A stretch of DNA of 64,000 nucleotides from Frondihabitans peucedani (GTDB taxonomy: Bacteria; Actinomycetota; Actinomycetes; Actinomycetales; Microbacteriaceae): contig NZ_BAABAU010000001.1 in assembly GCF_039537585.1 (NCBI RefSeq), forward strand, positions 1,364,001 through 1,428,000, read 5' to 3'. Shown here piece after piece: positions 48,152 through 57,135 of the stretch (positions are counted from its first letter, which is position 1; every line of letters starts with the position of its first letter). The position numbers were made by a program, and so were the translations under genes. Below the pieces are notes generated by a model, which was given only the letters and a program-made list of their open reading frames with translations, ran no database searches and was not told where the DNA came from.

Positions 48152-49726
48152 CTAGTGGCCCATCGGGACGGGCGCGCCCTCGATCACCGGCGGCTTGCGC
48201 ACGAAGAAGCTCGCCGCGATCGCGAAGAGCGAGATGATCGCCCCGGTGAGGAACGCCGTCTGCACCCCCGCGGCCGTCGCCGAGACCTGCCCGGCGCCCT
48301 CGGAGACCCTCGAGGCGGCGGTCGTCGCGAGCAGCGTGACGAAGAGCGCGGTGCCGACGCCGCCGGCGACCTGCTGCATGGTTCCCAGGATCGCGCTGCC
48401 GTGCGAGTAGAGGTCGGGGCGGACCGATCCGAGCGACGCCGTGAAGAGCGGCGTGAAGGTGAAGGCGAGCCCGATGCTCAGGATCACGTGCACGATCGGG
48501 ATCACGAAGGCCGGCGTGCCCTCGCGGAGCACCATGGCCATCGCCCAGAGCGCGCCGCTGACGAGGACGGCGCCCACAACGAGGAGCGGTGTCGGCCCGA
48601 TCCGGTCGTAGAGCCGGCCGACGACGGGCGACAGGACGCCCATGACGATGCCGCCGGGGAGCAGCAGTAGACCGGTCGTGAGCGTGGAGAAGCCGAGGAC
48701 GTTCTGCATGTAGATCGGCAGGATGATCAGCGTGCCGAACAGGGCGAGCATGCTGATGGCGATCATCACGATCGACACCGCGAAGGTCCGCGAGGTGAAG
48801 GTGCGGAGGTCGAGAAGGGCGACGCCGCGCGGCGCGAGCCGGATCTGCCGCCAGACGAAGAGGGCGAGCGCAGCGGCACCGACGAGCACCGGGACGATCG
48901 GCATCACCGGCTGAGGCGTGCCGGAGGCCGCCTCGCCGACGCTCGACAGGCCGTACAGGAGCCCGGAGAACGCGAAGGCCGACAGGATCACCGAGAGCAC
49001 GTCGAGCGGGCTCTTGCGGGTGACGGTGACGTTCTTCATCTTGATGCCGCCGACCACCAGCGCGACGAGCGCGATGGGCAGCACGATGACGAACATGAAG
49101 CGCCAGGAGAGCGCCTGCAGGATCAGACCGGAGATCGTCGGGCCGATGGCCGGCGCCACCGAGATCACGATCGAGATGTTGCCCATGACCCGGCCGCGCG
49201 AGGCGGGCGCGACGAGCGTCATCGCCGTCGTCATCAGGAGCGGCATCATGATCGCGGTGCCGCTGGCCTGCACGACGCGGGCGATGAGCAGGATCGAGAA
49301 GCCCGGCGCGATCGCGGCGATCGCGGTACCGAGGCTGAACAGCGACATGGCGGTGATGAAGACCGGCCGCGTGTTGAAGCGCTGGAGCAGGAAGCCCGTG
49401 ACGGGGATGACGACCGCCATCGTGAGCATGAAGCCGGTGGTGAGCCACTGTGCCGTCGCCGCGGTGACACGGAGGTCGACGACGAGGCGGGGCAGGGCCA
49501 CGCTCATGATGGTCTCGTTCAGGATCACGACGAACGCCGAGACGAGGAGCAGGCCGATCACGAGGCGGTTGCGCTTGGCGTCCGCCTCGCCGGTGCCGGC
49601 GGCCGCGGGGCCACCCGCAGGAGCAGCACCCGCCGGAGCAGCGCCGGCAGTGGCAGCGCCCGGAGCAGACGCGGGCCTGCCGGCCTTGGAGGGAACGGCC
49701 GGAGCCGTGGTGGTGTCGTTCGTCAA
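48152..49726 (-). CDS. DHA2-family (EmrB/QacA-type) multidrug efflux transporter
   Basis: The 524-residue protein has 14 predicted helices. It carries motif A (GFLLQRFNTRPVFI) and motif C-like LQALSWRFMFVIVLPIA of the drug/proton antiporter 14-TM family. An Ala/Gly/Pro-rich cytoplasmic N-terminus of ~45 residues precedes helix 1. The start is TTG (49726) with AGGA 6 nt upstream. Its substrates are not predictable. It lies downstream of the beta-glucosidase gene in the same direction, but 130 bp apart. Confidence 0.88.
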   Translation of the reverse strand: MTNDTTTAPAVPSKAGRPASAPGAATAGAAPAGAAPAGGPAAAGTGEADAKRNRLVIGLLLVSAFVVILNETIMSVALPRLVVDLRVTAATAQWLTTGFMLTMAVVIPVTGFLLQRFNTRPVFITAMSLFSLGTAIAAIAPGFSILLIARVVQASGTAIMMPLLMTTAMTLVAPASRGRVMGNISIVISVAPAIGPTISGLILQALSWRFMFVIVLPIALVALVVGGIKMKNVTVTRKSPLDVLSVILSAFAFSGLLYGLSSVGEAASGTPQPVMPIVPVLVGAAALALFVWRQIRLAPRGVALLDLRTFTSRTFAVSIVMIAISMLALFGTLIILPIYMQNVLGFSTLTTGLLLLPGGIVMGVLSPVVGRLYDRIGPTPLLVVGAVLVSGALWAMAMVLREGTPAFVIPIVHVILSIGLAFTFTPLFTASLGSVRPDLYSHGSAILGTMQQVAGGVGTALFVTLLATTAASRVSEGAGQVSATAAGVQTAFLTGAIISLFAIAASFFVRKPPVIEGAPVPMGH

Positions 49727-49856
49727 GGTGATCCTGTCGTGATCGTGGGGGAATCGCGGCGAGTGTCGGCGGTACTGGGGTCGAACGCTGGATGACGCCC
49801 AGTATTCCCCTGACCACCGACACCCGCATCCCCCCGTCTCGCGAGGGGTCGGCGTC

Positions 49857-52379
49857 TCACGAGGGATCGGCGACGAGCTCCACGGTGCTCTCGAGCGGCG
49901 TCGCGGTCACCGACGTCCCGACGTGGACGTCGAAGGTCCCGCCCTCGTACGCCCAGCCGTCGTCCCAGTGGGCGAAGGAGCGAAGGGGCAGGGCGATCGA
50001 CACCGTGGCGGACTCCCCGGGGTCGAGCTCGACGCTGTCGAAGCCGACGAGCCAGCGCGCGGGACGCTCGACGGAGCCGCCCGAGCGCGAGAGGTACGCC
50101 TGCACGACCTGCTTGCCGCGGCGTGATCCTGCGTTCGTCACGCGGAGAGCCACCGAGGCACCCGAGGGCGTGGCCACCGAGACGGCGCCCGCGGAGGAGC
50201 CCGACGAGCCGCCGGGCACCACGGCCCGGCCGTCGACACGCAGGTCGCCGAGCTCCCACTCCGTGTAGCCGAGGCCGTGGCCGAACTCGTAGGCGGGCGT
50301 GCGCCCGGCTCGCAGCCAGGCCCGGTAGCCGATGTGGATGCCCTCCTCGTAGCGCACGAGCCCGTCGCGCGGGGTGACGTCGAGCACGGGCACGTCGTCG
50401 AGGGTCGCCGGCCAGGTGGTGGGCAGGCGGCCTCCCGGCTCGACGGCTCCGAGGAGCAGGTCGGCGAGGGCGTTCCCGTACTCCTGCCCGCCGAAGTAGG
50501 TGAGCAGCACCGCGCGCACGTCGTCCCGCCAGGGCAGGAGCACGGGCGATCCTGCGTTCACGACCACGATCGTGTTCGGGTTGGCGCGGACGACGGCGCG
50601 CACGAGGTCGTCCTGGCGGCCGGGCAGGTCGAGGTCGACGCGGTCGAAGCCCTCCGACTCGACACGCGAGTTGGTCCCGACCACGACGACGGCCACGTCC
50701 GCGGTGGCGGCGGCCTCGGCGGCCTCGGCCAGGAGGCCCTCCGGGTCGGAGTCGTCGGCCTCGAGCCCGAGGGTGATGCTCCAGACGCCCGCCATGGGCC
50801 CCGTCCGGGAGCCGAGGTCGAACTCGACGACGACGTCGACGGGCGTGCCCGCGGTGACCTCGACCGGTGCGGAGACGGAGGGCGGGTACAGGAGCGAGGC
50901 GCCGAGGTCCATGCCCTCCTCGAGGAGGGAGGTGGCCTCGTGCGCGAGCTCTCCGTCGAGGAGGACCCGGCCGTGCCCGACGGACGCGAAGCCGAGCAGC
51001 ACCCGTCCGGAGACGGTCGGGGTCCAGCGCAGCGACAGCTCGGCCAGGGCTGCGGCCTCGAGGGGCGCGTCGCCGCCGAAGTAGACGAGCGCGGTGGCCC
51101 TGCGGTCCTCGCGGAAGAGCTCGTCGCCCGCCGCACCGAGGAACCGCACGAGCATGCCGTGCTCCCCCGTCGACGGGTTCACGATCTCGTCGAGCGGCAG
51201 TTCGGCGATGCCCTCCTGCACGACCGCGCCGATGGAGTACGTCACATCCGCCCCCGGCAGCGCCTCGCGGAGCCCCTCGAGAGGCGAGACGACCGTCTCG
51301 GGCAGGACCGTGGCGCTGCCGCCGCCCTGCGTGCGCGCGTGGAGGGCGTTGTGCCCGATCACCGCCACCGAGCTCAGAGCCGCCGGGTCGAGGGGCAGCG
51401 TCTTCTGCGGGTTCGCGAGGAGGACGCTTCCGACCGCCTCGGCCTCGCGGGCGAACGCCACTCCGTCCTCGACGGTCACCGGAGCCGCCTGCACGGGTGC
51501 GAAGCCGTCGAGCGCCCCGACACGGGCAGCGAGGCGCAGGATCCGGAGCACCTTGCGGTCGATCGCCTCGAGCGGCACCTCGCCCGCCTCGACGGCCGCG
51601 ACCAGCGCGTTGCCCCACGGTCCTGCGGGGCCGGGCATGACGAGATCCTGCGAGTGCTTCGCGCTCTCGATCGAGCGGACGGCGGTCCAGTCGCTGACGA
51701 CCACCCCGTCGAAGCCCCACTCCGAGCTCAGCGGCGTCTCGAGGAGGTCGTTCTCGGTGGCGGTGACACCGTTGATCGAGTTGTACGACGACATGACGAG
51801 CCAGGCCCGCGACTCGGTGACCGCCCGCTCGAAGGCGAGGAGGTAGAGCTCGCGGAGAGCCCGCTCGGAGACCTCCGTCGACGCCGTGAAGCGGTCGGTC
51901 TCGTAGTCGTTGGCGATGTAGTGCTTGGGGGTCGCGCCGACCCCGTTCTCCTGCACGCCGTCGACGTAGGCGGCAGCGAGCTCGGCGGTGAGCAGCGGGT
52001 CTTCGGAGAAGGCCTCGAAGTGGCGGCCGCCGAGGGGCGAGCGGTGCAGGTTGATCGTCGGGCCGAGGACGACGTCGACGCCCTTGCGGCGGGCCTCGAC
52101 AGCGGAGGCGGCGCCGTAGCGGGCGGCGATCGCGCGGTCCCAGGAGGACGACAGCGCGGTCGCGGAGGGGAGGTTGAGCGAGGGGGAGCGTTCGTCCCAC
52201 ACCTCGCCGCGCACTCCCGAGGGCCCGTCGGACACCAGGATGCGACGGAGACCGATCTTCTCGAAGGGCCAGGTGGTCCAGAAGTCGCGCCCGGTCAGCA
52301 GCTGGACCTTCTCCGCCAGCGTCAGCATCTCGCGGAGCCCGACGAGCCGGGCGGTCTCTTCTTCGCTGTCGTACGTCAT
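49857..52379 (-). CDS. Beta-glucosidase, GH3 with PA14 insertion
   Basis: The 840-residue cytoplasmic enzyme has a (beta/alpha)8 domain with KHYIANDYETDR and the nucleophile Asp230 in VVVSDWTAVRS. An alpha/beta sandwich domain is interrupted by a PA14-like domain (~395-525, FLGAAGDELFREDRR to TGPMAGVWSITL). A C-terminal fibronectin-III-like domain contains VTNAGSRRGKQVVQAYLS. PA14-containing GH3 enzymes commonly cleave short beta-glucosides or plant aglycone glucosides, and the PA14 part shapes the substrate pocket. No signal peptide is seen, so it acts on imported sugars. Confidence 0.92.
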   Translation of the reverse strand: MTYDSEEETARLVGLREMLTLAEKVQLLTGRDFWTTWPFEKIGLRRILVSDGPSGVRGEVWDERSPSLNLPSATALSSSWDRAIAARYGAASAVEARRKGVDVVLGPTINLHRSPLGGRHFEAFSEDPLLTAELAAAYVDGVQENGVGATPKHYIANDYETDRFTASTEVSERALRELYLLAFERAVTESRAWLVMSSYNSINGVTATENDLLETPLSSEWGFDGVVVSDWTAVRSIESAKHSQDLVMPGPAGPWGNALVAAVEAGEVPLEAIDRKVLRILRLAARVGALDGFAPVQAAPVTVEDGVAFAREAEAVGSVLLANPQKTLPLDPAALSSVAVIGHNALHARTQGGGSATVLPETVVSPLEGLREALPGADVTYSIGAVVQEGIAELPLDEIVNPSTGEHGMLVRFLGAAGDELFREDRRATALVYFGGDAPLEAAALAELSLRWTPTVSGRVLLGFASVGHGRVLLDGELAHEATSLLEEGMDLGASLLYPPSVSAPVEVTAGTPVDVVVEFDLGSRTGPMAGVWSITLGLEADDSDPEGLLAEAAEAAATADVAVVVVGTNSRVESEGFDRVDLDLPGRQDDLVRAVVRANPNTIVVVNAGSPVLLPWRDDVRAVLLTYFGGQEYGNALADLLLGAVEPGGRLPTTWPATLDDVPVLDVTPRDGLVRYEEGIHIGYRAWLRAGRTPAYEFGHGLGYTEWELGDLRVDGRAVVPGGSSGSSAGAVSVATPSGASVALRVTNAGSRRGKQVVQAYLSRSGGSVERPARWLVGFDSVELDPGESATVSIALPLRSFAHWDDGWAYEGGTFDVHVGTSVTATPLESTVELVADPS

Positions 52380-52452
52380 GGCGCTGAGCCTAGGACGGAC
52401 GGAGCGTCCGGGACAGCGCGCCCACCGGACGCGCTGCCCCGGAGGGGGTTGC

Positions 52453-53289
52453 CTAGGAGGGGATGTAGTTGAACTCGTCCGGGTTGGGGCCCGTGCGCTC
52501 GTCCTTGTTCAGCGTGGAGATGTCGGTCATGTCGAGGTCGGTCAGCTCGAAGTCGAAGATGTCGAAGTTCTCGCGGACGCGCGACTCGGTCACCGACTTC
52601 GGGAAGACGATGTCGCCACGCTGGATGTGCCAGCGGAGCGTGACCTGGGCGGTGGACTTGCCGATGCGCTCGGCGATGCGGACGATCGTCGGGTCGTCGA
52701 GCACCTTGCCCTGGGCGATGGGCGACCAGGCCTCGGTAGGGATGCCGTGCTCGGTGCCGAAGGCGCGGAGGGCGTCCTGCGTGAGGTAGGGGTGCACCTC
52801 GATCTGATTGACGGCCGGGACGACGGTCGACTCCTGCATCAGGCGGCGCAGGTGGTGCTCCTGGAAGTTCGAGACGCCGATGGCGCGGGCGCGGCCGGAC
52901 GCGTAGACCTCTTCGAGCGCCTTCCAGGTGTCGACGAAGTTGCCGACGCCGGGCAGGGGCCAGTGGATGAGGAACAGGTCGACGTAGTCGAAGTCGAGCG
53001 CCTCGAGGGTGCCGTCGAAGGCCGTCTTGGCCGCCTCCGGGTCGTGGAAGCCGTTGTTCAGCTTCGAGGTCACGAAGACCTCCTCGCGCGGGATGCCGGA
53101 CGCCGCGACGGCCTGCCCGACCTCCTTCTCGTTGCCGTACATCTCCGCCGTGTCGATGTGGCGGTAGCCGACCTCGAGGGCCTTGAGGGTGGCCTCCTTG
53201 GTGTTCTCGGGCTCGATCTGGAACACGCCGAATCCCAGCTGGGGGATCGAGGTGCCGTTGTTCAGGGGGATGGAGGGGATCTCGGTCAT
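52453..53289 (-). CDS. Aldo/keto reductase (2,5-diketo-gluconate reductase-like)
   Basis: The 278-residue (beta/alpha)8 NADPH-dependent oxidoreductase has the catalytic tetrad region. HIDTAEMYGNEKEVGQA holds the Asp and Tyr, FVTSKLNNG the Lys, and FLIHWPLPG the His. GVSNFQEHHLRRLM and VNQIEVHPYL are the family signatures. It is of the AKR5-like bacterial type acting on small aldehydes or keto-sugars. I chose ATG 53289; an upstream TTG (53310) has no ribosome binding site. Confidence 0.92.
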   Translation of the reverse strand: MTEIPSIPLNNGTSIPQLGFGVFQIEPENTKEATLKALEVGYRHIDTAEMYGNEKEVGQAVAASGIPREEVFVTSKLNNGFHDPEAAKTAFDGTLEALDFDYVDLFLIHWPLPGVGNFVDTWKALEEVYASGRARAIGVSNFQEHHLRRLMQESTVVPAVNQIEVHPYLTQDALRAFGTEHGIPTEAWSPIAQGKVLDDPTIVRIAERIGKSTAQVTLRWHIQRGDIVFPKSVTESRVRENFDIFDFELTDLDMTDISTLNKDERTGPNPDEFNYIPS

Positions 53290-53329
53290 GGCCTCATCGA
53301 ACACCCCCAACCCGGGTGACTTTCACCAT

Positions 53330-53358
53330 TTGCTCTGGTTTCTCTTCGCTGATACTCT
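53330..53358 (+). promoter_or_regulatory. Sigma-70-type promoter with a ~250-nt leader
   Basis: TTGCTC and TACTCT are separated by exactly 17 bp. Transcription from here gives a leader of about 250 nt before the small OB-fold-like gene. Two hairpins are visible in it: CTCTACA/TGTAGAG (53417-53465) and the tight GCACGCCG/CGGCGTGC stem-loop (53538-53558). No known riboswitch was recognised. Confidence 0.6.
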
Positions 53359-53617
53359 TACCGTTGGCCTTCTGAGAGCGAACCATCTACTCGCCTCACG
53401 CCATGAGCGCCGCAGCCTCTACAAGAGCTCGGTTCTCCACGATTCGTACCGCTCTCCCTGTAGAGCGCATTCCGAACGAGTCACGCCCGCCGCTCCCTCA
53501 CCCGGACGACACGGCCCCCAGGGGCCCGGGGAAGCCAGCACGCCGATTCACGGCGTGCGCGAACCGTCCGCGCAACGAGCCGGACGAACTCGCCACACAG
53601 CATCGAAAGACAGCACC

Positions 53618-53905
53618 ATGAACAACATCATCTCCCTCATCACCATCGACGGGACCGTCACCACCGCTCCCGTCCTCACCCACGACAACCTCGTCGAGTT
53701 CGTCGTCGCCGACGACACCGCCCGCGAGTTCGTCGTCCGCATCCCCCGCACCGACCTCGGTGCGCACGTCGCCCGCGGCGCCCGCATCCTGGCGTCCGGC
53801 GCCGAGGGCTGGGTCATCCCGGGCCGCGCCTGGCGCGACGAGCCCTCGCGGACGATCCTGCAGGCGCACGAGGTCCAGCTGCGCGAGCTGGCGTTCGCCG
53901 CGTAG
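53618..53905 (+). CDS. Small single-stranded-DNA-binding-like (OB-fold) protein
   Basis: The 95-residue protein has an SSB-like pattern: an initial IISLITIDGTVTTAPVL strand pair, VEFVVADDTAREFVVRIPRTD, then LGAHVARGARILASGAEGW and a last VQLRELAFAA strand. It lacks the Gly/Pro-rich tail and acidic tip of housekeeping SSB, so it would not recruit the usual partners. The ATG was chosen at the start of the OB-like pattern. It stands alone between a promoter with a long leader and a strong terminator. Function is unproven. Confidence 0.65.
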   Translation: MNNIISLITIDGTVTTAPVLTHDNLVEFVVADDTAREFVVRIPRTDLGAHVARGARILASGAEGWVIPGRAWRDEPSRTILQAHEVQLRELAFAA

Positions 53906-53925
53906 GCGCGACAGCAGCAGCAGCG

Positions 53926-53974
53926 ACACACGAAGCGGCGCTCACCCTCCCGGGTGGGCGCCGCTTTCGTGTGT
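53926..53974. terminator. Terminator hairpin after the SSB-like gene
   Basis: A stem of about 21 bp, with one bulged A and one G-U pair, surrounds a 3-nt loop and begins 20 bp after the stop codon. Confidence 0.8.
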
Positions 53975-54020
53975 CTGCGACGCGGTGAGTCTGCGGCGCG
54001 GCGTGCCTGCGGCGCGGCGG

Positions 54021-54962
54021 TTAGGAGCCGGGCTTCGCGGGCAGGTTCTCGGCGACGATCCGGTCGAGACGGCGATCGAAGGCGGGCTGGTCGGCGGTCG
54101 CGGCAGCCAGGATGCGGGCGTCGTCGGCCGTCACTCGGGACTGCAGCCGGTACTCCGCGGTGTACAGCGCCCGCCGGTAGCCGGACGACGTCTGGCAGGC
54201 AGCGTCGGCCGTCGCGAGCCTCTTCTCGGCCGACGTCACGCGCCCCGACGCGACGTCGGTGCCGAACAGCTGCCGGACGCCGATCGACGGCATGCCGGAG
54301 GGATCGGCAGGCAGCGCTCCGACCCGCGCTTCCGCAGCGGCGGGTGCCAGGCAGGATCGCCAGCGGGCGCCCGCGTCCGTCACACGAGGGTCTCGGAGAG
54401 CTCTCGTGTAGGCGAGCCCCGCGAGCTCGACCGCCCGGGTCGACGCGACCTGATTGCGACCGGACACCGCCGCGGTCGACAGGCGGGCCACGCGGACCTG
54501 CGCCAGGCAGTCGTCCTCCGTGGCCTGCTGCGACTTCGGCAGCGCCGACGCGGCGACGAAGCGGTGCCAGAGGTAGGTGGAGAACTCGTCTTCGGCCTGG
54601 CCGTGGTAACCGCGCTCGGACGCCGCCGAACCCGAGAGCGGCCGTGGCGTCTGCGACTGCGCGTCTCCCCGGTACTGGTCGACGTCCTGCCACGGGACGG
54701 GCCAGTCGATCCCCCGACCGGAGAGGCACTTCGCCACCAGGAGGTCCTCGGCGTAGTCGCGCTTGCCGAACGACACGATGACGTACCGGTCGAGCGGCAT
54801 CCCCCAGGTGGCAGCATCCTTCGCGGGCAGGTGGGCCACGACGTGGTCCGCAGGCTCGGGCAGGTTCGAGACGGCGACGGTCGCGCCTCCTGCGACGATC
54901 ACCGCGAGGGTGACGGTCTTGGCGATCCACTGGCTCCCGAAGGAGGCGAACGGGTTCTTCAT
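54021..54962 (-). CDS. Secreted protein of unknown function coupled to the two-component system
   Basis: The 313-residue protein has an N-terminal signal or anchor helix (~14-33) and a mature part with four cysteines (in LVAKCLSG, EDDCLAQ, RWRSCLAP and ADAACQTS), suggesting two disulfides. I recognise no family. Its ATG overlaps the response-regulator stop as ATGA, so it is translated with the HK-RR pair. An extracytoplasmic accessory of the sensor, or a first output of it, is inference from that coupling. Confidence 0.7.
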   Translation of the reverse strand: MKNPFASFGSQWIAKTVTLAVIVAGGATVAVSNLPEPADHVVAHLPAKDAATWGMPLDRYVIVSFGKRDYAEDLLVAKCLSGRGIDWPVPWQDVDQYRGDAQSQTPRPLSGSAASERGYHGQAEDEFSTYLWHRFVAASALPKSQQATEDDCLAQVRVARLSTAAVSGRNQVASTRAVELAGLAYTRALRDPRVTDAGARWRSCLAPAAAEARVGALPADPSGMPSIGVRQLFGTDVASGRVTSAEKRLATADAACQTSSGYRRALYTAEYRLQSRVTADDARILAAATADQPAFDRRLDRIVAENLPAKPGS

Positions 54963-55657
54963 GCTGACTCTCTCTCGTCGCGACCGGTGAGGCCGTTCTC
55001 GTAGGCGAAGATGACGACCTGGATTCGGCTCCGGAGGCCGAGCTTCTGGAGCGTCGATCGGACGTGCGACTTCACCGTCGCCTCCGTCACGAACTGCCCC
55101 GAGGCGATCTCGGCATTGCTGAGGCCCCGCGCGACCAGCGCGAACACCTCGCGCTCGCGGGCCGTCAGACTCGCGAGCGCGTCCACCCGAGACTCCCGTT
55201 GGTCGCCGGCCGGCGCCGCGTACTCGCGGACGAGCGCCATCGCGTTCTCCTCGGTCGGGAACGGGGCCCCGGCGTGCGCGGCCCGGATGGTGGCGAGCAC
55301 GACCTCGGGGTCGGCGTCCTTGGTCAGGAACGCGGAGGCTCCCGCGGCGAGCGCCGCGTACACGGCCTCGTCGCGGCGGATCGTCGTCAGCGCGACGACG
55401 CGCGGCGGGCCGTCAGCAGGGGTGTCCGCCAGGATGCGCCTGGTCGCGTCGAGCCCGTTGAGGACCGGCATCCGGAGGTCCATCAGGACGACGTCCGGCC
55501 GCTCGCGCTCCACGAGGGACACGGCCTCCTGCCCGTCGGCGGCGGTCCCGACGCAGACGAGGTCGGACTGGGCCTCGACGAGCATCGCGATGCCCGACGA
55601 GAAGAGGCGCTGGTCGTCGACGACGGCGACCCGGATCGGCTGGGCGGGTTCACGCAT
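54959..55657 (-). CDS. NarL/LuxR-type response regulator
   Basis: The 232-residue protein has a receiver domain with the Asp pair at 14-15, phosphoacceptor Asp60 in VVLMDLRMP, the Thr in VVALTTIRR and the Lys in FLTKDADPE. The C-terminal LuxR helix-turn-helix is SLTAREREVFALVARGLSNAEIA split over ~160-185, followed by TVKSHVRSTLQKLGL. It overlaps the kinase gene by 8 bp. NarL-type dimers usually bind short inverted repeats, and the palindrome at 57047-57059 just upstream of this operon is a candidate site. Confidence 0.9.
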   Translation of the reverse strand: MREPAQPIRVAVVDDQRLFSSGIAMLVEAQSDLVCVGTAADGQEAVSLVERERPDVVLMDLRMPVLNGLDATRRILADTPADGPPRVVALTTIRRDEAVYAALAAGASAFLTKDADPEVVLATIRAAHAGAPFPTEENAMALVREYAAPAGDQRESRVDALASLTAREREVFALVARGLSNAEIASGQFVTEATVKSHVRSTLQKLGLRSRIQVVIFAYENGLTGRDERESA

Positions 55658-56969
55658 CCTGCGCCCCTGCCGCGAGGCCGAGCCCGGTGGACGGCACGAA
55701 CGCCGTGACGACGAAGCGCCCCGGGGCGGCGTCGGCCGTCGCACCAGCACCAGCACCAGCACCAGCACCAGCACCGGAACCGCGTCCGATCGGCACAGCA
55801 CGGAGCCAGCCGCCGGCGAGGCGGGCACGCTCCTTCATCCCCTCGATGCCGATGCCGCGACCGTCGCGGGCGACGAGCGGACGCCGCCCCTCGGAGGCGA
55901 CCTCGACCTTGAGCCCCGACGCCTCGGCCTCGAGGCCGACGCGCACGCGGGAGTCGCTCCCGCCGTGCTTCAGCGCGTTCGTCAGGCTCTCCTGGACGAT
56001 GCGGTAGACAGCGACCTGCTGGGCCTCCGTCAGGTCGAGCTCGCTCTCCCCGGAGACGGCGAGGTCGACGCTCATCCCGAGGCCCCTCATGCGGTCCACG
56101 AGCGCGGGCACGTCGCCGAGCGAGGCGGCCGGGGCGGTCTCGTCGGAGTCGGCCTGGATCCGCTCCACGAGCATCCTGACGTCGACGAGCGCGGTCCGCG
56201 CCACGTCGCCGACCGTCGTCAGCGCGTCGGCGGCGACGCCGGGCCGCACGGCCTCGAGGGCCGCGGCCCCCTGGGCCTGCGACACGATCACGGCCAGCGA
56301 GTGCGCGAGCGAGTCGTGGACGTCGCGCGAGATGCGGGCGCGGTCCTCCGCGAGACGCAGGTCGAGACCGGCACGGTCGAGCGCCGTGCCGACCCGCTCG
56401 ACGTCGAGGCGGACGCGACCGAGGATCCAGCCGATCCCGAGACCGAGGAGCCACGCGAGGACGCCCACCGCGAAAGCCGACAGCGAGAGCAGGATCGCGT
56501 CCTGCCGCACTCCCGACTCCGACGCGACCCACGACCCCCACCGGTCGGGCCACGCGGCGGTCGGGACCGTGGTCACCCAGCCGAAGGTCACCGCGGCGAC
56601 GGCGAGGACGGGCACGGCGAGCCAGCGCGTCAGGCCTCGGGCGAAGGCCCCGACGAACAAGGCGACGTAGGCCATCGCGGCGGAGGTCGCCCAGGTCGTC
56701 TCCTGCGGCGGCTGCAGCAGGTCGAGCGCCTGGAGGAAGCCGGTGGCGAGGACGAGGCCCATCGCGACGCGCGGCGTCCAGACGGACAGCCCGATGGCGA
56801 CCGCGAAGAACGAGAAGAGCTCGATGTTCTCGAGGAGTCGATCGCGACCGCCCTCGGCGAGGATCCACAGGAGGAGGTAGGTGGCGCCTGCGAGCGGGGC
56901 GACCAGCTGACGGACTGCGGCGAGGACGAGGCCGGTGCGACGCCCGATGACGCGTGAGGAAGCTTCCAT
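55650..56969 (-). CDS. NarL-partner sensor histidine kinase (HisKA_3 type)
   Basis: The 439-residue kinase has about six N-terminal membrane helices (~15-180) with little extracytoplasmic sequence. The HisKA_3 dimerisation box contains His218 in SRDVHDSLAHSLAVIV, then an N-box (VQESLTNALKHGG) and a G-box (GRGIGIEGMKERARLAGGW). Near the C-terminus a GAGAGAGAGAGA stretch encoded by a 6-bp repeat interrupts the last strands of the ATPase domain. The membrane-embedded sensor suggests detection of envelope or lipid signals, as in DesK- and LiaS-like kinases. The signal itself is unknown. Confidence 0.9.
   Translation of the reverse strand: MEASSRVIGRRTGLVLAAVRQLVAPLAGATYLLLWILAEGGRDRLLENIELFSFFAVAIGLSVWTPRVAMGLVLATGFLQALDLLQPPQETTWATSAAMAYVALFVGAFARGLTRWLAVPVLAVAAVTFGWVTTVPTAAWPDRWGSWVASESGVRQDAILLSLSAFAVGVLAWLLGLGIGWILGRVRLDVERVGTALDRAGLDLRLAEDRARISRDVHDSLAHSLAVIVSQAQGAAALEAVRPGVAADALTTVGDVARTALVDVRMLVERIQADSDETAPAASLGDVPALVDRMRGLGMSVDLAVSGESELDLTEAQQVAVYRIVQESLTNALKHGGSDSRVRVGLEAEASGLKVEVASEGRRPLVARDGRGIGIEGMKERARLAGGWLRAVPIGRGSGAGAGAGAGAGATADAAPGRFVVTAFVPSTGLGLAAGAQDA
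55741..55776. repeat. Hexanucleotide repeat in the kinase gene
   Basis: GCACCA is repeated five times followed by GCACCG. In the kinase frame it encodes alternating Gly-Ala. Slippage would add or remove dipeptides without shifting the frame. Confidence 0.9.
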
Positions 56970-57046
56970 GCCTCGACGGTAGGGCGCGCGCCACCGTCGC
57001 CGAGCCCTGAGTCATCGAAATCATCCCTGGTGCTGAGTCGTCTCGT

Positions 57047-57059
57047 CCCACTACGGGGG
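57047..57059 (+). promoter_or_regulatory. GC-rich palindrome between the two-component operon and the S53 protease gene
   Basis: CCCACTACGGGGG is an imperfect version of the element before the TasA-like gene (CCCACTAGTGGGGG) and lies about 34 bp upstream of a TAGTTT -10-like box (57086-57091). Confidence 0.45.
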
Positions 57060-57135
57060 TGTTGCACGCGCTGCGGCCGTGCCCGTAGTTTCGTGCCGTG
57101 GGGATCACCCCGTCTCTGTTGGGGAAGGACCCTCC

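Noticed and set aside
55741-55776. Phase-variable on/off switching of the kinase by the hexanucleotide repeat
   Set aside because: A 6-bp unit cannot shift the reading frame, so only length tuning is possible.
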